Positions 1-9,090 of a stretch of DNA of 49,034 nt are shown in pieces. Every line of letters begins with the position of its first letter. Position 1 is the stretch's first letter. The position numbers were made by a program, and so were the translations under genes. The stretch comes from an uncultured Lachnospiraceae bacterium (GTDB lineage: Bacteria > Bacillota > Clostridia > Lachnospirales > Lachnospiraceae): positions 1-49,034 of the forward strand of contig CASWRE010000024.1 in NCBI GenBank assembly GCA_949471785.1, written 5' to 3'. The notes under the pieces are model-generated. The model had not been told where the DNA came from. It did no database searches and saw nothing but the letters and a program-made list of their open reading frames with translations.

Positions 1-28
1 AGGGGAACCCGTATCCTCTTTTGTACAT

Positions 29-56
29 GAAGCTGGAGGGATAGCTTCGGTTTTTT
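29..56 (+). terminator. Intrinsic terminator at the left edge
   Basis: A 6-bp stem (GAAGCT/AGCTTC) with an 8-nt loop is followed directly by GG and six T residues. It would end a transcript entering from outside the window. The stem is short but the T-run position fits a rho-independent terminator. Confidence 0.55.
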
Positions 57-130
57 AAGGTTTGTTTTTGATTCAGGGAAGGCGTCAGTCAGGAATGACT
101 GGTGCTTTTTGCGTGGAAGGGGGTGTTTTC

Positions 131-283
131 ATGTATCCGGTGAGCGAGGCGTTCCTGCGGGCGGTGCAGGAGAATACCCGGAGGTATTATTGGACGGGGC
201 GGATCACCACGAAGGGCGGGGCGGTGTATCCGTTCGGGTATGAGGATATTGTGAAGGGGAGCGGAGAAATTCGGAAAAAATGA
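131..283 (+). pseudogene. Truncated phage structural-type ORF start (50 codons)
   Basis: A GGGGGT ribosome binding site lies 6 nt before this ATG. The encoded start (MYPVSEAFLRAV, then WTGRIT and DIVKGSGEI) resembles, as I remember them, the first residues of tail-associated structural proteins of clostridial siphophages, which run to several hundred residues. Here the frame stops after 50 residues. The phage-like pattern is lost at about base 261, where a different gene begins in another frame, so this is a chopped 5' end. The family call rests on memory of a short stretch and is tentative; the truncation is plain. Confidence 0.35.
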
Positions 284-738
284 TTTCCGTGTAATCCTGA
301 TGGCGAGAAATGAGGAACACCTTGCCGCTTATGAAGCAGAATTTAAAGAAAAATGGATTGAGGTCTATACTAAAGTGGCGGGTGCCTCCAAGCCTTACAC
401 GGTAACAAAAGCCTTTGACGAATTGAAGGCACAGTTTGGAACGCCGGATGTGCTGTTCTACAATGTGGGGATTACCGGCCTTGATGCTGAAATGAAAGTC
501 AGCAAAGATTTTGACCTTATATCCTATGTATGATTATCTGCCTCTTTCCATGGATAAGGTGGTTCTCCGTGCCATGTGTCTTGCGCTCCATGAGGAACTG
601 AAAAAGCAGAATGTGTACCTTGGAACCGTGACGGTGACAGGCGTGATCGCTCCCGGTGAGAAATGTGACCCGGCGTTGCTCGCGGAAGATTTCTGGAAAC
701 TTTATACGGAGCGTAAGGATTGCGAGGTAGTGCATTGA
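261..738 (+). pseudogene. Broken short-chain dehydrogenase/reductase (SDR) remnant
   Basis: Two SDR pieces are visible. The first begins in frame at 261 without a start (AEKFGKNDFRVILMARNEEH) and covers the beta2-alpha region that follows the lost Gly-rich NAD(P) motif. It runs through FGTPDVLFYNVG, the usual strand-4 position, to a stop at 533. The second, frame-shifted piece (YPMYDYLPLSMDKVVLRAM to ERKDCEVVH, ending at 738) is the C-terminal helix and tail. The nucleotide-binding start and the region carrying the catalytic Ser-Tyr-Lys are missing, so the protein cannot be active. Residues kept in both halves look like one ancestral gene that suffered 5' loss, an internal deletion and a frameshift. 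Confidence 0.6.
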
Positions 739-995
739 TGGAGGATAAAACGCTGACCAAGGGAACGCCCTGGAGAGTCATTCTTTCCTTTATGTTTCCT
801 GTTTTCATGGGCTTGCTGCTCCAGCAGCTTTATAACACGGTGGATACCATTGTTGTAGGGAATTTTGCGGGGGAGGCATCCTTGGCGGCATTGGGGGCCT
901 GCGGCGTACTGACATTTGCGTTTTTGTCACTGGCAAACGGTTTTTCAACTGGAGCTGGCGTATTGATTGCCCAGTTGTCATGCAATGATAAGTAA
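738..995 (+). pseudogene. Truncated MATE-family efflux transporter (N-terminal 85 residues)
   Basis: The start overlaps the stop of the SDR remnant by one base (TGATG). MEDKTLTKGTPWRVILSFMFP followed by LLLQQLYNTVDTIVVGNFAG is the classic opening of MATE (NorM/DinF-like) multidrug transporters, normally about 450 residues with 12 membrane segments. Only the first two to three segments remain before a stop at 995. I see no continuation in any frame downstream, so this is a deletion remnant and not a simple frameshift. Confidence 0.75.
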
Positions 996-1142
996 TGGAA
1001 CAAAAATTTTTAAACGGCAAGGCAAACTTGCCATTAAAGGTCAGTCTGCCTTGTGTGGATTGGCCTTTTTAAGTTGCATTGTCGAAATTTGTCGATGAAG
1101 AAAAATTGAAAATTTTGACTTTCTTCTCAAAAACTTTCCGGT

Positions 1143-1172
1143 TTGGCATGGTGGAAAACGTTCTGGTATAAG
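1143..1172 (+). promoter_or_regulatory. Possible sigma-70 promoter before the sigma-like gene
   Basis: TTGGCA and TATAAG are separated by 18 bp and lie about 50 bp before the ATG at 1225. The match to consensus is moderate and the assignment is by eye only. Confidence 0.3.
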
Positions 1173-1224
1173 CGAGGAGGTGAGAACCAGCCACGATCAA
1201 ATCTGAATAAAGGAGGGGACTGCC

Positions 1225-1680
1225 ATGCCATCTCCTTCTTATGATGACCGGCTTATAGCCATGTTCGATTCCTACTGCAAAGAGGTGTCGAGGAATTATA
1301 TCAAAGATTTGGTGCGTAAGAATGAACGCCGGGGCAAATATGTTTCCCATGAACCGGTAGACTATCTGCTTGGACTATTAGGCCATGAGGATACCTATCC
1401 TTCCCATGCTTTTACGCTGGAGGTGGGCGGGTATGACTGCATGGTGGAAAATGAGACTTTATACTATGCGCTGTTATCCCTGAAAGAGCGGCAGAGAGAA
1501 GTCCTGCTTCTGGGCTTCTGGCACAGCCTTACGGACGGGGAGATAGCGGAGAAGATGGAGGTAAGCGTCCGGACGGTATACAACCTGCGGCAGCGGGCGT
1601 TCCGGGCAATAAGGGACTATTATGGAGAAAAATCAACAGACAATGCAATTAACAGTGGTGCTGATCCGCCGGGCGGTTAG
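1225..1680 (+). CDS. Sigma-70 region-4 type factor of conjugative-element origin
   Basis: This 151-residue protein ends in a sigma region-4 helix-turn-helix: LKERQREVLLLGFWHSLTDG is followed by EIAEKMEVSVRTVYNLRQRA, which contacts a -35 element or acts as a simple DNA binder. No region 2 is visible. Proteins of this size and layout are common regulatory genes of Tn916/Tn1549-like integrative elements, where they are followed by a small helix-turn-helix protein, exactly as here. The ribosome binding site AGGAGGGG is 7 nt upstream. The coding frame is intact, but its partner gene is broken and no other conjugation genes remain, so it is probably an orphan of a lost element. Confidence 0.7.
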   Translation: MPSPSYDDRLIAMFDSYCKEVSRNYIKDLVRKNERRGKYVSHEPVDYLLGLLGHEDTYPSHAFTLEVGGYDCMVENETLYYALLSLKERQREVLLLGFWHSLTDGEIAEKMEVSVRTVYNLRQRAFRAIRDYYGEKSTDNAINSGADPPGG

Positions 1681-2353
1681 CGGGGAGCGGGAGGCGCAGG
1701 ACGAGTTGCTGCGCATCTATGAGCCGTTCCATGATTCGCTCCTGGCCTTTGCTATGGAACAATCCAGCGGTATGGATAACCTGATTTTAAGTTCCCGGAA
1801 CGGCAGGCGGAAAATCGTCACAGCAAAATTGTTGAGCGTACTTGTTGCCTCCACTGTTGTGGTCGTGCTATATCTGATTGCTACTTTCATTTTTGGTTTT
1901 CTGCCCCACGGGAGTTTCCACGGCTGGGACGCCGCTATTCAGTCCATTCCCACCTATGCCCAGTCCATGTTCCGATTTAAGGTCTGGCAACTTGCCGCTG
2001 TTGGTGCCGTATGGCTTATTTTTACTGGTACGGTTTATAGTCTGATTATCTGCTTTATTTCCTCCCGCATGAAAAGTCAGATAGGTACGGCGGGTATAAG
2101 TCTGGCAATTCTGTTTGTAAATGTGGGACTGGCGGCAATGGGCGATACCGTTACACAGAGGCTTGGAGCACTTGTGGATTTTGGACTGGCAAATGTCACT
2201 TTGGTAAAAGAGGTATTCGGCGGCTATAAGGTTTTCTATGTATTTGGCATGAATGTTAGTTATCCAGTTATGGCGATTCTCGCTTTAGTTGCCATTGCTG
2301 TTGTAGCTGTTTTGGGGAGTTACAGAGGGCAGAAAAGCAGAACAATTGCATAA
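1622..2353 (+). pseudogene. Chimeric ORF: conjugative-element HTH protein start fused to an ABC-2 permease tail
   Basis: The first 38 or so residues (MEKNQQTMQLTVVLIRRAVS, then GEREAQDELLRIYEPF) match the start of a helix-turn-helix accessory protein that follows the sigma-like gene in conjugative transposons. From about residue 42 (FAMEQSSGMDNLILSSRNGR) the sequence becomes the C-terminal two thirds of an ABC-2 permease, of the type that exports bacteriocins or antibiotics, with about five hydrophobic segments. The join falls near 1735-1750 and stays in frame, so a 243-residue open frame survives by chance. The start overlaps the sigma-like gene by 59 bases. The ATPase partner and the permease N-terminus are absent. 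Function is unlikely; I read it as a deletion joint. Confidence 0.65.
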
Positions 2354-2474
2354 TAATTATTCATAAAGAAAGAGGATTGCGGTATAACCACGGACATGAG
2401 GACAGGAAATGGCTTTAAAGGTAGATCATAATTAAAATGCTGAAAACCCTGTTCAAGCGGGACAAGAAGAAATT

Positions 2475-2515
2475 TTTATAATTTATAAAAATGGATGTTG
2501 ATCATAAATTATAAA
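2475..2515. repeat. AT-rich inverted repeat in the 2354-2794 gap
   Basis: TTTATAATTTAT at 2475-2486 is repeated as its exact reverse complement at 2504-2515, with a 17-nt spacer. It could be an operator or a weak hairpin. No gene is recognisable between 2354 and 2674. Confidence 0.45.
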
Positions 2516-2532
2516 GAATGAGAAATAATAAA

Positions 2533-2598
2533 TTTATCATCTGCTTTATCATCCACCTGTGTTATAATAGGTGGGTGATAAAAGGAGCGATAAAGCAG
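2533..2598. promoter_or_regulatory. Nested operator-like palindromes around a -10 box
   Basis: A 14-bp inverted repeat (2545-2558 and 2569-2582, one G-T mismatch) has a 10-nt centre that carries TATAAT at 2563-2568. Around it a second perfect 10-bp inverted pair, CTGCTTTATC (2541-2550) and GATAAAGCAG (2589-2598), partly shares the same arms. The motif TTTATC or its complement occurs four times in 66 bp. This is what a promoter covered by several repressor half-sites looks like. It lies about 200 bp before the large helicase gene. No convincing -35 hexamer is visible, so the promoter itself is an inference. Confidence 0.5.
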
Positions 2599-2674
2599 GT
2601 GGTAAAAACACGGAATCGTTACTAAATCATACGTAGACTCGTTTTTGGGCAGAAATACGGATATTGTAGAATGA

Positions 2675-2794
2675 GCAGGTTCTAACGAATCTGGTTATTG
2701 GAAGGTGTATTTACAAATTCAGTGTATTTTTGAGAACTTGTTCAATGATCCAGCAGAGGAAAATGAGGTGGAATTTTTGAAAACAGTGTTCTAA
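2675..2794 (+). pseudogene. Short open remnant abutting the helicase gene
   Basis: A 39-codon frame with no ATG ends with TAA at 2792-2794, directly before the ATG at 2795. Its last part (CIFENLFNDPAEENEVEFLK) is acidic and protein-like. It may be the 3' end of a lost gene once translationally coupled to the helicase gene. It could equally be chance. Confidence 0.25.
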
Positions 2795-5700
2795 ATGATA
2801 TTTCAAAAGATGATTGGGGGTTCAAAGGTGGAGCGGAGAGAAAGTTTAAAACAAAATGTATTAAATGGGGCTGAAGGCGATGTTCAGAGAAATTCGGCAC
2901 AGAAATTATCCATAGCAGCAGAGCAAGTGACAGAAATAGAAGAAATTGCAGAATCAGCCGCAGGAGAAGAAAAGCAGGCGGTTATCGATATCGCAAAGGG
3001 CGTCCTTCAGCTGGCTTGTAACATTGATGATGTGCTGACTTATGCGACTGTTCATAGCGGGGCGTATTTTGTCAGAGATATTTGTGTAAAGAACATATCT
3101 GAGTCTGATTTGGACAATCTTATGCTCCGGATTTACTCCGATAATGATCTTATAGAGAATTTTGAATTGGGCATTGGGAAGATAAAGCCCGGCGAAGAAC
3201 TACATTTTAAAAATTTGAATGTGCTCGTCAATGCGGGATATCTGGCTTCTCTTACAGAGAGAAGTACATGTCAAATCACGATAGGGATCTGTTTTGAAAA
3301 AAAACAGCTTGTATCAGAGACAATGAATATTATGGCGTTGGTATTTGACCAATGGCCGGGGCTGCAATATACACCAGAATTGTTGGCTGCCTTTGCCATG
3401 CCCAATCATCCTGTTGTGACCAGTATGATCCGGCTTGCGGCAAAATATCTGGAAAAATGGACAGGAGATCCGTCTCTGGCAGGATATCAGTTTGACGATC
3501 CGAACAGGGTTAAAAACATGGCTGCAGCAGTTTATGCAGCTATTCAGCAGAATAATATTACATATGCAGAGCCTCCTTCAAGTTTTGAAGTATTTGGGCA
3601 GAGAATTCGTATGGCAGATGTTGTACTGGATCAGCATCTGGGAACCTGTATGGATTTAACGTTGCTGTATGTGGCATGTCTGGAAGCAATGGGACTAAAT
3701 CCCATTATGGTAATGATGAAAGGGCATATTTTTGCCGGTGTCTGGCTGGTAGAGGAATCTTTTTCTGATATGATGATGGATGATCCTTCCCAACTGGAAA
3801 AGCGTATGTCAAGGGGAATCCATGAGATCGTTGTTGTAGAGTGTACGGCTATGTGTGCCGGAAAAAGCAGAAGCTTTGATGATGCAGTGACTCTGGCAGA
3901 ATATCATGTTTCAGACTATGGAAACTTTGTGTTTGCTATTGATGTAAAACGCGCCAGGAGCATGGGAATCCGACCACTGCCGGTTCGCGTAAAGTCAACG
4001 GATGGATTTGAAGTGCAGCATGAGGACAGAAAAGAAACAGATGTTACGGCTGCTTCCAGAAATAAAGTCGAAATATTTGATCTTCCAGGTTCTTCACAAA
4101 AGGCTCAGGCAACTAAGTTGACGCAGTGGGAACGAAAGCTCTTAGATCTGAGCCTGAGAAATATGTTGATTAATATGCGTATGACGAAGGCGGTCGTTCC
4201 GCTCTTGTCTTCTGATGTAAGTATACTGGAAGATGCGTTATCTGACGGTGAAGAGTTCCAGGTTATGCCGCGGCCAGCGGACATGTCGATTGCCGGGGAT
4301 GGTGTTCCGGTTGAAGTACTGGGAGAATTGGGAGCATTTGCAGATTTTATTGCTCTGGAAAGTAAGCATAAGAAGTTACATTCTTTTTATACAGAAAAGG
4401 AACTGAATAGCTGTCTGACGAAAATGTATCGTTCTGCCAGAACATCTATGGAAGAGAATGGGGCAAGTACTTTATATTTGGCATTGGGCTTATTACGGTG
4501 GTTTGAAGGTGACAAAAGTATGATCACTAGATACGCGCCAATTGTCCTGGTTCCGATTGATATTGTCCGGAAGTCTGCCAGCAAGGGATATGCTATGCGT
4601 ATGCGTGATGAGGATGCGCAGATTAACATTACACTGCTTGAGTTTTTGAAACAAAAATTTGATATACAAATTTACGGCCTGATTCCGCCGCCTATAGATG
4701 AGCATGGGTTGGATATACCTAAGATTTTCGCTATCGTCCGTCGTGCCGTGATGAACTTGCCGATGTGGGATGTGGTAGAAGTCGGATTCATCGGAAATTT
4801 CTCCTTTTCGCAGTTTGTCATGTGGAACGATATCCACGGCAACAGTACATTCCTTGAAAATAATAAGATTGTGCACAGCTTGATGGTAGGGGCGGTGGAT
4901 TGGGATTGTACGATTCCGAAAAGTGTAGATACGGATGAGGCTTATCTCCCGGTAACCGTGGATTCCTCGCAACTACGTGCCATTAATATGGCGGCGGCAG
5001 ATGTCAGCTTTGTTCTCCACGGACCGCCTGGAACAGGAAAATCTCAGACAATCACTGCAATGGTGGCGAATGCTCTCACGAAGGGGAAGACTGTCCTTTT
5101 TGTGGCAGAGAAGATGGCGGCGCTGGAAGTTGTTCAAAAAAGACTTGCGGCCCTGGGTATTCAAGATTTTTGTCTGGAATTGCATTCCAATAAAGCAACG
5201 AAGAAGGTAGTGTTGGATCAACTGAAACGTGGGCTTGAGGTTGGGGTCTGGGGAATGAAGACGGACTACGATAAAAAGATTCAGGATATCCGAAAAATGC
5301 GTGCGGAATTGGATGCTTATGCGAAAGCGTTACATGCAAAAAGACCATTTGGGAAGAGCCTTCGTCAGCTAATGGATATTTATGAGATGATTCCGGAACG
5401 GAATAAGAGCGTGCATTTTGACCATGCTTATGCAGGCACGCTTACTGAAAGTGATCTGTACCATCAAATCCAAAGTCTGGAGAGATTGACCGCAGCAGGA
5501 AAAGGAGTCGGACATCCGTATAATCATCCGCTTATAGCTGTACATAAGACGGAGTACAGTCAGCGTTTGAAGTTTGATTTGGAATCGGTCATTCATGAAT
5601 ATACAGATGCGTTGAAAAAATTTCAGGCAGATGTGATTGAATTTGTGGAGATGATGAAGATTAAGGAGCCTGTTACCTGGGATGAGTGGAGAAATATCTG

Positions 5701-8700
5701 TAATTATGCCTCTAGTGTAATAACCGCCGAAGAGATTCCGGCATTTCTGCGACAGTCAGATCATGCAGAAAGGGAATTTGTGGTCCCTGAGACTTATCTC
5801 GCAAAACAGCAGGCGTTCTCTGGCAAGCAGGCGGATTTCCGTTCAAAGTGGAATGAAAATTTCCTTCGCATGGATATGAATTTTTATCGGGAGAAGTATG
5901 ACCAGGCAAATAAGAAATTCTTTGGTAAAGGGAAGGCGCTGGCATTACTGACGGCAGAGCTGCAGGCATTTGCAACCTTTCCTGTAGAGACAGAGCGTAT
6001 TCCGGTTTATCTGACAGACGTTTTATTTTACCAGCAGGAAGTAAAGGAAATAGAAACTGCTGAGGCAGAACTGCCTTATGAATGGAAGCAGATTTTAAAA
6101 GATTATTCCACGATTGAAGCTTTACAGAAGTATAAGAATCAAGTAAAGAAACAGCTACAGACGATGTTGCAGTTTTCAGATCAGCTTAGCAGACTTGAAG
6201 CAGCAGGAACTTTGAAGTCTTGCATTCAGAAGGCAAAGGCACTGATCACAGAGCTGGATACTGTAAAGGAAACAGAGGGCGAAGCAACAGAACTTCTGGA
6301 TCTTATCTATGACAGTCCCGAAGAAAATTGGATGGAAAGCAGGCTGAGACTATGCGCGTGTATTCTTGAAAATATTTCTTCCATTAAGGACTGGATTGTA
6401 TATCAGCAGTTCGCTGTGGAGTGCAGACAAAGGGGTTTGGGACCGATCTGCGATGCGTATGAAGCCGGTCTGCCCCATGACGAGGTTATGAATGTATATC
6501 AGCGTTCCATCTACAGATCGATTATTCTGTCAGTGATTGAAAATGAACCGGTATTAAATGGGTTTACCGGGATTGGGTTTAATGAAAAAATTGCGCAGTT
6601 CAAGAAGCTAGACCAAGAATTCATGAATCTGACGAAGGCTGAGATGCTTTATAAGCTGACACATCAGCTTCCTACATCTTACGATTCTGTGGAAGTCAGC
6701 AAGGAATTGAATATCTTAAGAAGAGCGATCAGCAGCAATGGCAGGGGGGTGTCTATCCGAACGCTGTTTGAGCAAATTCCGCATATTTTGACAAGATTAT
6801 GCCCGTGTATGCTTATGAGTCCAATTTCTGCGGCGCAGTATTTGAAAGCAGAGAATGACCTGTTTGACATTGTGATTTTTGATGAGGCCTCACAGCTTCC
6901 TACCTGCAAGGCAGTAGGTGTGTTGGCCAGAGGTAAAAATGCTGTTATTGTAGGTGATCCGAACCAGATGCCGCCTACCAGTTTCTTTGCCGGAAATATG
7001 GTGGATGAAGATAATCTGGATATTGAGGATCTGGACAGTATTCTGGATGATTGTCTGGCACTTGGCATGCCGTCTGCATATTTGCATTGGCATTACCGCA
7101 GCCGGCATGAAAGTCTGATTGCCTTTAGTAATCAGGAGTTCTATGAGAATTCGATGTTTACCTTTCCGTCTGTAAATGACAGGGAGAAGCGAGTGAGCCT
7201 GGTTAAGACAGATGGATATTTTGACCGTGGGAAAGGCCGTGTAAATGAAGGCGAAGCGAAGGCTATTGTTGCAGAGATTCGAAGAAGATATGAGGACTCT
7301 AAGTTGACGAATCAGACCATCGGAGTAATTACTTTTAACGTCAGTCAGCAGACTTTAATTGAGGATTTGCTGCAGGAAGAGTATCAGAGGGATGAGGCAT
7401 TTGATAAATGGGCGAATGTCAGAGAAGAGGCTATGTTCGTTAAGAACCTGGAGAATGTTCAGGGCGATGAGCGTGATGTTATTCTGTTTTCCATTGCATT
7501 TGGTCCGGATGCAGAAGGGAAGCTGTCACTGAATTTCGGTCCGCTGAATAAGAATGGGGGCTGGAAGAGGCTGAATGTTGCCGTATCTCGCGCGAGATCG
7601 GAGATGGTGGTATTTACTACCATGACCGCAGACATGATTGATCTTAGGAGAACAAAGTCTAAAGGTGTTGAATCTCTGAAGGATTTTTTGGAATTCGTCG
7701 AAAAGGGGTTTCTTCAGGGTGAGTATGTGGAAACCAGAGTTCGGAAGGATCAGGGAATTATGGAGCATATCTGCCAGTCAATTCTGGATGGCGGATATAA
7801 GTACCAGAAGGCCGTAGGACATTCAAAGTTTAAGGTTGATATTGCTGTTATGAATCCTTATAATCCCAAAGAATATTTGCTTGGTATTATGCTGGACGGC
7901 GAGTCGTACCGTCAGTCTTCCAACACAAAGGATCGTGAAGTAGCACAGATTAGTATACTGAACGGACTGGGATGGAAGTTGCACCGAATCTGGACGATGG
8001 ATTGGTGGGATAATCGGGAGAAGGAACTTTTCAAACTAATGCAGCTTCTTGACGAAAGGAAGGATGCTGCATGCCAGATTTATCAGGAACAGCATGTAAA
8101 TGATTCAGTGAAAGCAGTGGAAATTGTCAGTCATGTTATTGCTGAGGCCGATGATTCTGATATGTTGATGGAAGAGGAATCGATAATTTCAGAAGAGCAG
8201 ATGAGGGATACTGCACCGGGAGCAGAAGAAACAAAGCTCGAAATGGATATTCATATCGGAGATTCTGCAGAGGAAAAACAGGAAGATGAGGCGATGCCGG
8301 ATCAGAAATCGTTTATTGTTGCCGAAGAACATTTTGTGAGCCAGAATTCAATCCTTTCTGCAACGGATGTCCAAATAGCTTCCAGAAAAAAGGAAACTGC
8401 AGGAGCTATTACGCAAATGAGTTCTACAAAGCTGAAATACCGTGTACAGGAATACATTTTTGCGGATGTTGATGTAACAGATCTGGCTACGGCTGATTAT
8501 GTGAAGAAGGAAAGCCAGGCGTCAATTGCTGATAAGATACAGCAGATTGTTGACGTGGAGGCTCCAATTGCATATGATCGACTGATGAAGAAAACATTGC
8601 GGGCTTTTCATATCACAAGATCCAGTCCACAGACTTTGGAGGCAACGGATAAGGCATTAAAGAAGGTTTCTATACGTATGAATAAGCAGGGCGGCGTAAA

Positions 8701-9004
8701 GTTCTGTTGGCGTAAAGACCAAGATCCAGCTCAATACATAGTCTACAGAAATGATGCGAATTGTGGCGACAAGAGAGCTGTGGATGAAATCTGTCAGCAG
8801 GAATTGAAAAACGCTGTCAGCATTACATTGAAGGAACAGGGTGCGCTTAATAAAGATAGTCTGCTTAAAGCTACGATTCGGACAATGGGATATGCAAGAA
8901 GCAGCGCTGCATTACTTGCTGCAGCAGAGCGAGGGCTGAAATATGGCCGGAAGACCGGAGAGATTATACAGGACGAGGAGAAGCGGTTTGTGTTGAAAGA
9001 CTGA
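2795..9004 (+). CDS. Giant DUF4011-SF1 helicase-nuclease-DUF3320 protein, probable anti-phage defence
   Basis: A 2069-residue protein. Residues 270-320 contain a transglutaminase-like Cys/His pair (C285 in GTCMDLTLLYVAC, H311 in KGHIFAGVW). DUF4011 follows with LLDLSLRN at 449-456. The superfamily-1 helicase has Walker A GPPGTGKS at 743-750, Walker B DEAS at 1363-1366 and motif VI VAVSRAR near 1594-1600; a long coiled insert lies between A and B. A PD-(D/E)xK/Vsr-like nuclease spans about 1660-1740 (D1682, D1701, E1703), and DUF3320 is at the C-terminus. This order matches the DUF4011-helicase-Vsr-DUF3320 proteins reported as stand-alone anti-phage systems (named Hhe, as I recall). No partner gene is present. 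An in-frame GTG at 2828 has a better Shine-Dalgarno (GGGGG, 7 nt) than the ATG used here. All key residues are present, so it is probably active, although it sits among decayed genes. Confidence 0.85.
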   Translation: MIFQKMIGGSKVERRESLKQNVLNGAEGDVQRNSAQKLSIAAEQVTEIEEIAESAAGEEKQAVIDIAKGVLQLACNIDDVLTYATVHSGAYFVRDICVKNISESDLDNLMLRIYSDNDLIENFELGIGKIKPGEELHFKNLNVLVNAGYLASLTERSTCQITIGICFEKKQLVSETMNIMALVFDQWPGLQYTPELLAAFAMPNHPVVTSMIRLAAKYLEKWTGDPSLAGYQFDDPNRVKNMAAAVYAAIQQNNITYAEPPSSFEVFGQRIRMADVVLDQHLGTCMDLTLLYVACLEAMGLNPIMVMMKGHIFAGVWLVEESFSDMMMDDPSQLEKRMSRGIHEIVVVECTAMCAGKSRSFDDAVTLAEYHVSDYGNFVFAIDVKRARSMGIRPLPVRVKSTDGFEVQHEDRKETDVTAASRNKVEIFDLPGSSQKAQATKLTQWERKLLDLSLRNMLINMRMTKAVVPLLSSDVSILEDALSDGEEFQVMPRPADMSIAGDGVPVEVLGELGAFADFIALESKHKKLHSFYTEKELNSCLTKMYRSARTSMEENGASTLYLALGLLRWFEGDKSMITRYAPIVLVPIDIVRKSASKGYAMRMRDEDAQINITLLEFLKQKFDIQIYGLIPPPIDEHGLDIPKIFAIVRRAVMNLPMWDVVEVGFIGNFSFSQFVMWNDIHGNSTFLENNKIVHSLMVGAVDWDCTIPKSVDTDEAYLPVTVDSSQLRAINMAAADVSFVLHGPPGTGKSQTITAMVANALTKGKTVLFVAEKMAALEVVQKRLAALGIQDFCLELHSNKATKKVVLDQLKRGLEVGVWGMKTDYDKKIQDIRKMRAELDAYAKALHAKRPFGKSLRQLMDIYEMIPERNKSVHFDHAYAGTLTESDLYHQIQSLERLTAAGKGVGHPYNHPLIAVHKTEYSQRLKFDLESVIHEYTDALKKFQADVIEFVEMMKIKEPVTWDEWRNICNYASSVITAEEIPAFLRQSDHAEREFVVPETYLAKQQAFSGKQADFRSKWNENFLRMDMNFYREKYDQANKKFFGKGKALALLTAELQAFATFPVETERIPVYLTDVLFYQQEVKEIETAEAELPYEWKQILKDYSTIEALQKYKNQVKKQLQTMLQFSDQLSRLEAAGTLKSCIQKAKALITELDTVKETEGEATELLDLIYDSPEENWMESRLRLCACILENISSIKDWIVYQQFAVECRQRGLGPICDAYEAGLPHDEVMNVYQRSIYRSIILSVIENEPVLNGFTGIGFNEKIAQFKKLDQEFMNLTKAEMLYKLTHQLPTSYDSVEVSKELNILRRAISSNGRGVSIRTLFEQIPHILTRLCPCMLMSPISAAQYLKAENDLFDIVIFDEASQLPTCKAVGVLARGKNAVIVGDPNQMPPTSFFAGNMVDEDNLDIEDLDSILDDCLALGMPSAYLHWHYRSRHESLIAFSNQEFYENSMFTFPSVNDREKRVSLVKTDGYFDRGKGRVNEGEAKAIVAEIRRRYEDSKLTNQTIGVITFNVSQQTLIEDLLQEEYQRDEAFDKWANVREEAMFVKNLENVQGDERDVILFSIAFGPDAEGKLSLNFGPLNKNGGWKRLNVAVSRARSEMVVFTTMTADMIDLRRTKSKGVESLKDFLEFVEKGFLQGEYVETRVRKDQGIMEHICQSILDGGYKYQKAVGHSKFKVDIAVMNPYNPKEYLLGIMLDGESYRQSSNTKDREVAQISILNGLGWKLHRIWTMDWWDNREKELFKLMQLLDERKDAACQIYQEQHVNDSVKAVEIVSHVIAEADDSDMLMEEESIISEEQMRDTAPGAEETKLEMDIHIGDSAEEKQEDEAMPDQKSFIVAEEHFVSQNSILSATDVQIASRKKETAGAITQMSSTKLKYRVQEYIFADVDVTDLATADYVKKESQASIADKIQQIVDVEAPIAYDRLMKKTLRAFHITRSSPQTLEATDKALKKVSIRMNKQGGVKFCWRKDQDPAQYIVYRNDANCGDKRAVDEICQQELKNAVSITLKEQGALNKDSLLKATIRTMGYARSSAALLAAAERGLKYGRKTGEIIQDEEKRFVLKD

Positions 9005-9014
9005 AAGAATTACA

Positions 9015-9064
9015 TAATCCTGATTTTAACTGTGTGCAATTCGAGGCGGTTAAAATCAGGATTA
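9015..9064 (+). terminator. Long perfect hairpin after the helicase gene
   Basis: A perfect 16-bp inverted repeat (9015-9030 and 9049-9064) with an 18-nt loop begins 10 bases after the stop codon. Only a short T tract (GTTTTG) follows, so it may act as a weak terminator or as a 3' RNA stabiliser. It could also mark the edge of the inserted defence gene. Confidence 0.5.
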
Positions 9065-9090
9065 ATTCGTTTTGTGATGACACTGGCTAA

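Noticed and set aside
2795..9004. The large helicase as part of a type I restriction or multi-gene defence system
   Set aside because: No methyltransferase, specificity subunit or second defence gene lies on either side; the neighbours are unrelated fragments.
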